A program made the translations under genes and the position numbers. A stretch of 8,756 nt of DNA, from assembly GCA_004298295.1 (NCBI GenBank), contig SCUH01000274.1:1-8756 (forward strand), given 5' to 3'. This document shows positions 7,606 to 8,756 of this stretch, piece by piece (the first letter of the stretch is position 1; every line of letters starts with the position of its first letter). Source of the DNA: Betaproteobacteria bacterium. Lineage in GTDB: Bacteria > Pseudomonadota > Gammaproteobacteria > Burkholderiales > SG8-39. Under the pieces are notes generated by a model, which had not been told where the DNA came from, ran no database searches, and saw nothing but the letters and a program-made list of their open reading frames with translations.

Positions 7606-8605
7606 CGATCAATTCTAAACCCAGGCGCATCAGCCCATCCCAGGGATCGCCCGCGCCCACGCCCTTGCTCTGGCGCTCGATGCGCGCCAGCTGCCGCACT
7701 GCTTGCTGCAGCCGCGCTGGCGCGAGGCGCCGCAGCGCTTTTTCGGCGCGCGGCTGCGCCGCGCGCCAGACGCGGTGTTCGGCGAACAGCTGGTCCAGGC
7801 GGCGGCCCGCGGACATGCCCTGGCGGATGCGCAGCAGCGTGACCAGCTCCTCGCCCAGGCGCCAGGCGAGCGCCGCGGGTGACTCGCCTTCGCCGCGCAG
7901 GCCGTCCAGCGCCCTGCAGTAGTGGGCGAATTCACCCGCGTAAAGCGCCTCCGCCAGAACCTCGAACTCGAAGCGCGCGACGTTCGCCACCGCGCCCGCC
8001 ACCTGCTCCATGGCAAGCATCCCCTGGGGGGCGAGCAGACCCAGTTTCTGCACTTCCTGGTGCGCGGCCAGCAGGTTGCCCTCGACGCGCTCGGCGAGGT
8101 ATTCGAGCACCTCGTGCGGCGCGCGCTGGCCCTGCCGCGCGAGGCGCGCGCCGATCCAGGCGGGCAGATGCGCGCGCAGCACGGGTTTGGCTTCGACCAC
8201 CACGCCGGCGGCGTCGAGCGCGGTAAACCAGCCGGATTTCCACCATCCCGAGCCTTCCGGCCGCGGCATGCTCACCAGCAGCACCAGCTCGGGATTCGGC
8301 CGCGCCGCGTAACGCTGCAGCGCCTCGCCGCCCTCGGTACCCGGTTTCGCGGTCGGGAGCCGCAGATCGACGAGCTTGCGCGCACCGAACAGCGACAGGC
8401 TCTCGGTGGCCTGCACGAACGCGCTCCAGTCGAAGCGCTGCTGCACGAACAGCACTTCGCGCTCCGCAAAGCCGCGCTGGCGCGCCGCGGCGCGCACGGC
8501 ATCGGCGGCCTCCAGCGCCAGCAGCGGCTCGTCGCCGTGGATCAGGTAGAGCGGAGCGAGCGACCGGGCAAGCTGCGCTTCGAGCTGATCGGCCCGCAGC
8601 AGCAT
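7574..8605 (-). CDS. holA: DNA polymerase III subunit delta
   Basis: HolA is the delta subunit of the clamp loader; it opens the beta sliding clamp so that it can be placed on primed DNA. The 343 residues match the family length. LYLIHGDEPLLALEA (19-33) is the diagnostic N-terminal block of the degenerate AAA+ domain, followed by ESLSLFGARKLVDLR, which contains the clamp-contacting region. A middle helical segment (EVLEYLAERVEGNLLAAHQE) and a C-terminal collar domain (about 205-335) complete it. As expected for delta, no intact ATP-binding P-loop is visible. The ATG at 8605 is 3 bp after the lptE stop, the usual lptE-holA arrangement, with no strong ribosome site. The stop lies inside proA. 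Confidence 0.95.
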   Translation of the reverse strand: MLLRADQLEAQLARSLAPLYLIHGDEPLLALEAADAVRAAARQRGFAEREVLFVQQRFDWSAFVQATESLSLFGARKLVDLRLPTAKPGTEGGEALQRYAARPNPELVLLVSMPRPEGSGWWKSGWFTALDAAGVVVEAKPVLRAHLPAWIGARLARQGQRAPHEVLEYLAERVEGNLLAAHQEVQKLGLLAPQGMLAMEQVAGAVANVARFEFEVLAEALYAGEFAHYCRALDGLRGEGESPAALAWRLGEELVTLLRIRQGMSAGRRLDQLFAEHRVWRAAQPRAEKALRRLAPARLQQAVRQLARIERQSKGVGAGDPWDGLMRLGLELIDGTEGARQVA

Positions 8606-8608
8606 GCG

Positions 8609-8755
8609 TCAGCCCGAGGCGGGCCGCGGCGGCTTCGCGGCCGACAGGCGCCGCATGATCTGCTGCACCATGTCGTGCTGCATGTCGCGATACAGCATCT
8701 GCTCCTCGGCCTCCTTCGCCAGGAGCTGGGCGTCGCTGTAGGTCATGTCGCGCGC
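8609..8755 (-). CDS. lptE: LPS-assembly lipoprotein LptE (3' end only)
   Basis: Only the last 48 codons and the TGA stop are inside the window; the gene continues past the right edge. The visible residues read ARDMTYSDAQLLAKEAEEQ, then MLYRDMQHDMVQQIMRRL and a Pro/Ala-rich tail. The pattern of a beta-strand end, KEAEE, LYRDMQ and QQ..RRL is the C-terminal signature of LptE. LptE is the outer-membrane lipoprotein that plugs the LptD barrel and assists LPS export to the cell surface. The lipobox and signal peptide are outside the window. Its place immediately before holA supports the call, because lptE-holA adjacency is very common in proteobacteria. Confidence 0.88.
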   Translation of the reverse strand, partial: ARDMTYSDAQLLAKEAEEQMLYRDMQHDMVQQIMRRLSAAKPPRPASG

Positions 8756-8756
8756 C

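Overview
This GC-rich window looks like ordinary chromosome from a betaproteobacterium, probably Burkholderiales or a close relative. Two things point there: the gene order lptE-holA-proA-nadD-rsfS-rlmH-maf-rng, which is typical of that class, and a membrane-anchored cytochrome c5-type protein. This assignment is inferred from gene order and protein motifs, not from a database search. I see no transposase, integrase, CRISPR array, phage gene or toxin-antitoxin pair.

Left part (1-1377): a leftward c-type cytochrome gene (4-507) is separated by about 114 bp from a rightward tRNA-Arg(CCG) gene (622-698, CCA encoded). The gap holds plausible divergent promoters. After the tRNA comes a 94-bp spacer with an FNR/ANR-type palindrome placed correctly for a class II activated promoter. 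It is followed by a rightward peroxidase-related (AhpD/CMD fold) gene (793-1377).

Right part (1382-8756): eight complete genes and one partial gene all run leftward in one tightly packed array. In transcription order they are lptE (3' end only), holA, proA, nadD, rsfS, rlmH, maf, rng and an amidase-signature hydrolase. Gaps are at most 24 bp and four junctions overlap (32, 1, 14 and 35 nt), so a single operon with translational coupling is likely. The array mixes outer-membrane LPS assembly (LptE), replication clamp loading (HolA), proline synthesis (ProA), NAD synthesis (NadD), ribosome silencing (RsfS), 23S rRNA methylation (RlmH), nucleotide-pool cleaning (Maf) and rRNA/mRNA processing (RNase G). 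The amidase is the one member that is not part of the usual conserved cluster. It meets the peroxidase-related gene tail to tail with only 4 bp between stop codons.

I did not find a convincing undescribed system. The points most worth a second look are the FNR-type promoter before the peroxidase-related gene, an RlmH about 12 residues shorter than usual, and the 35-nt rsfS/rlmH overlap that gives RsfS an arginine-rich tail.
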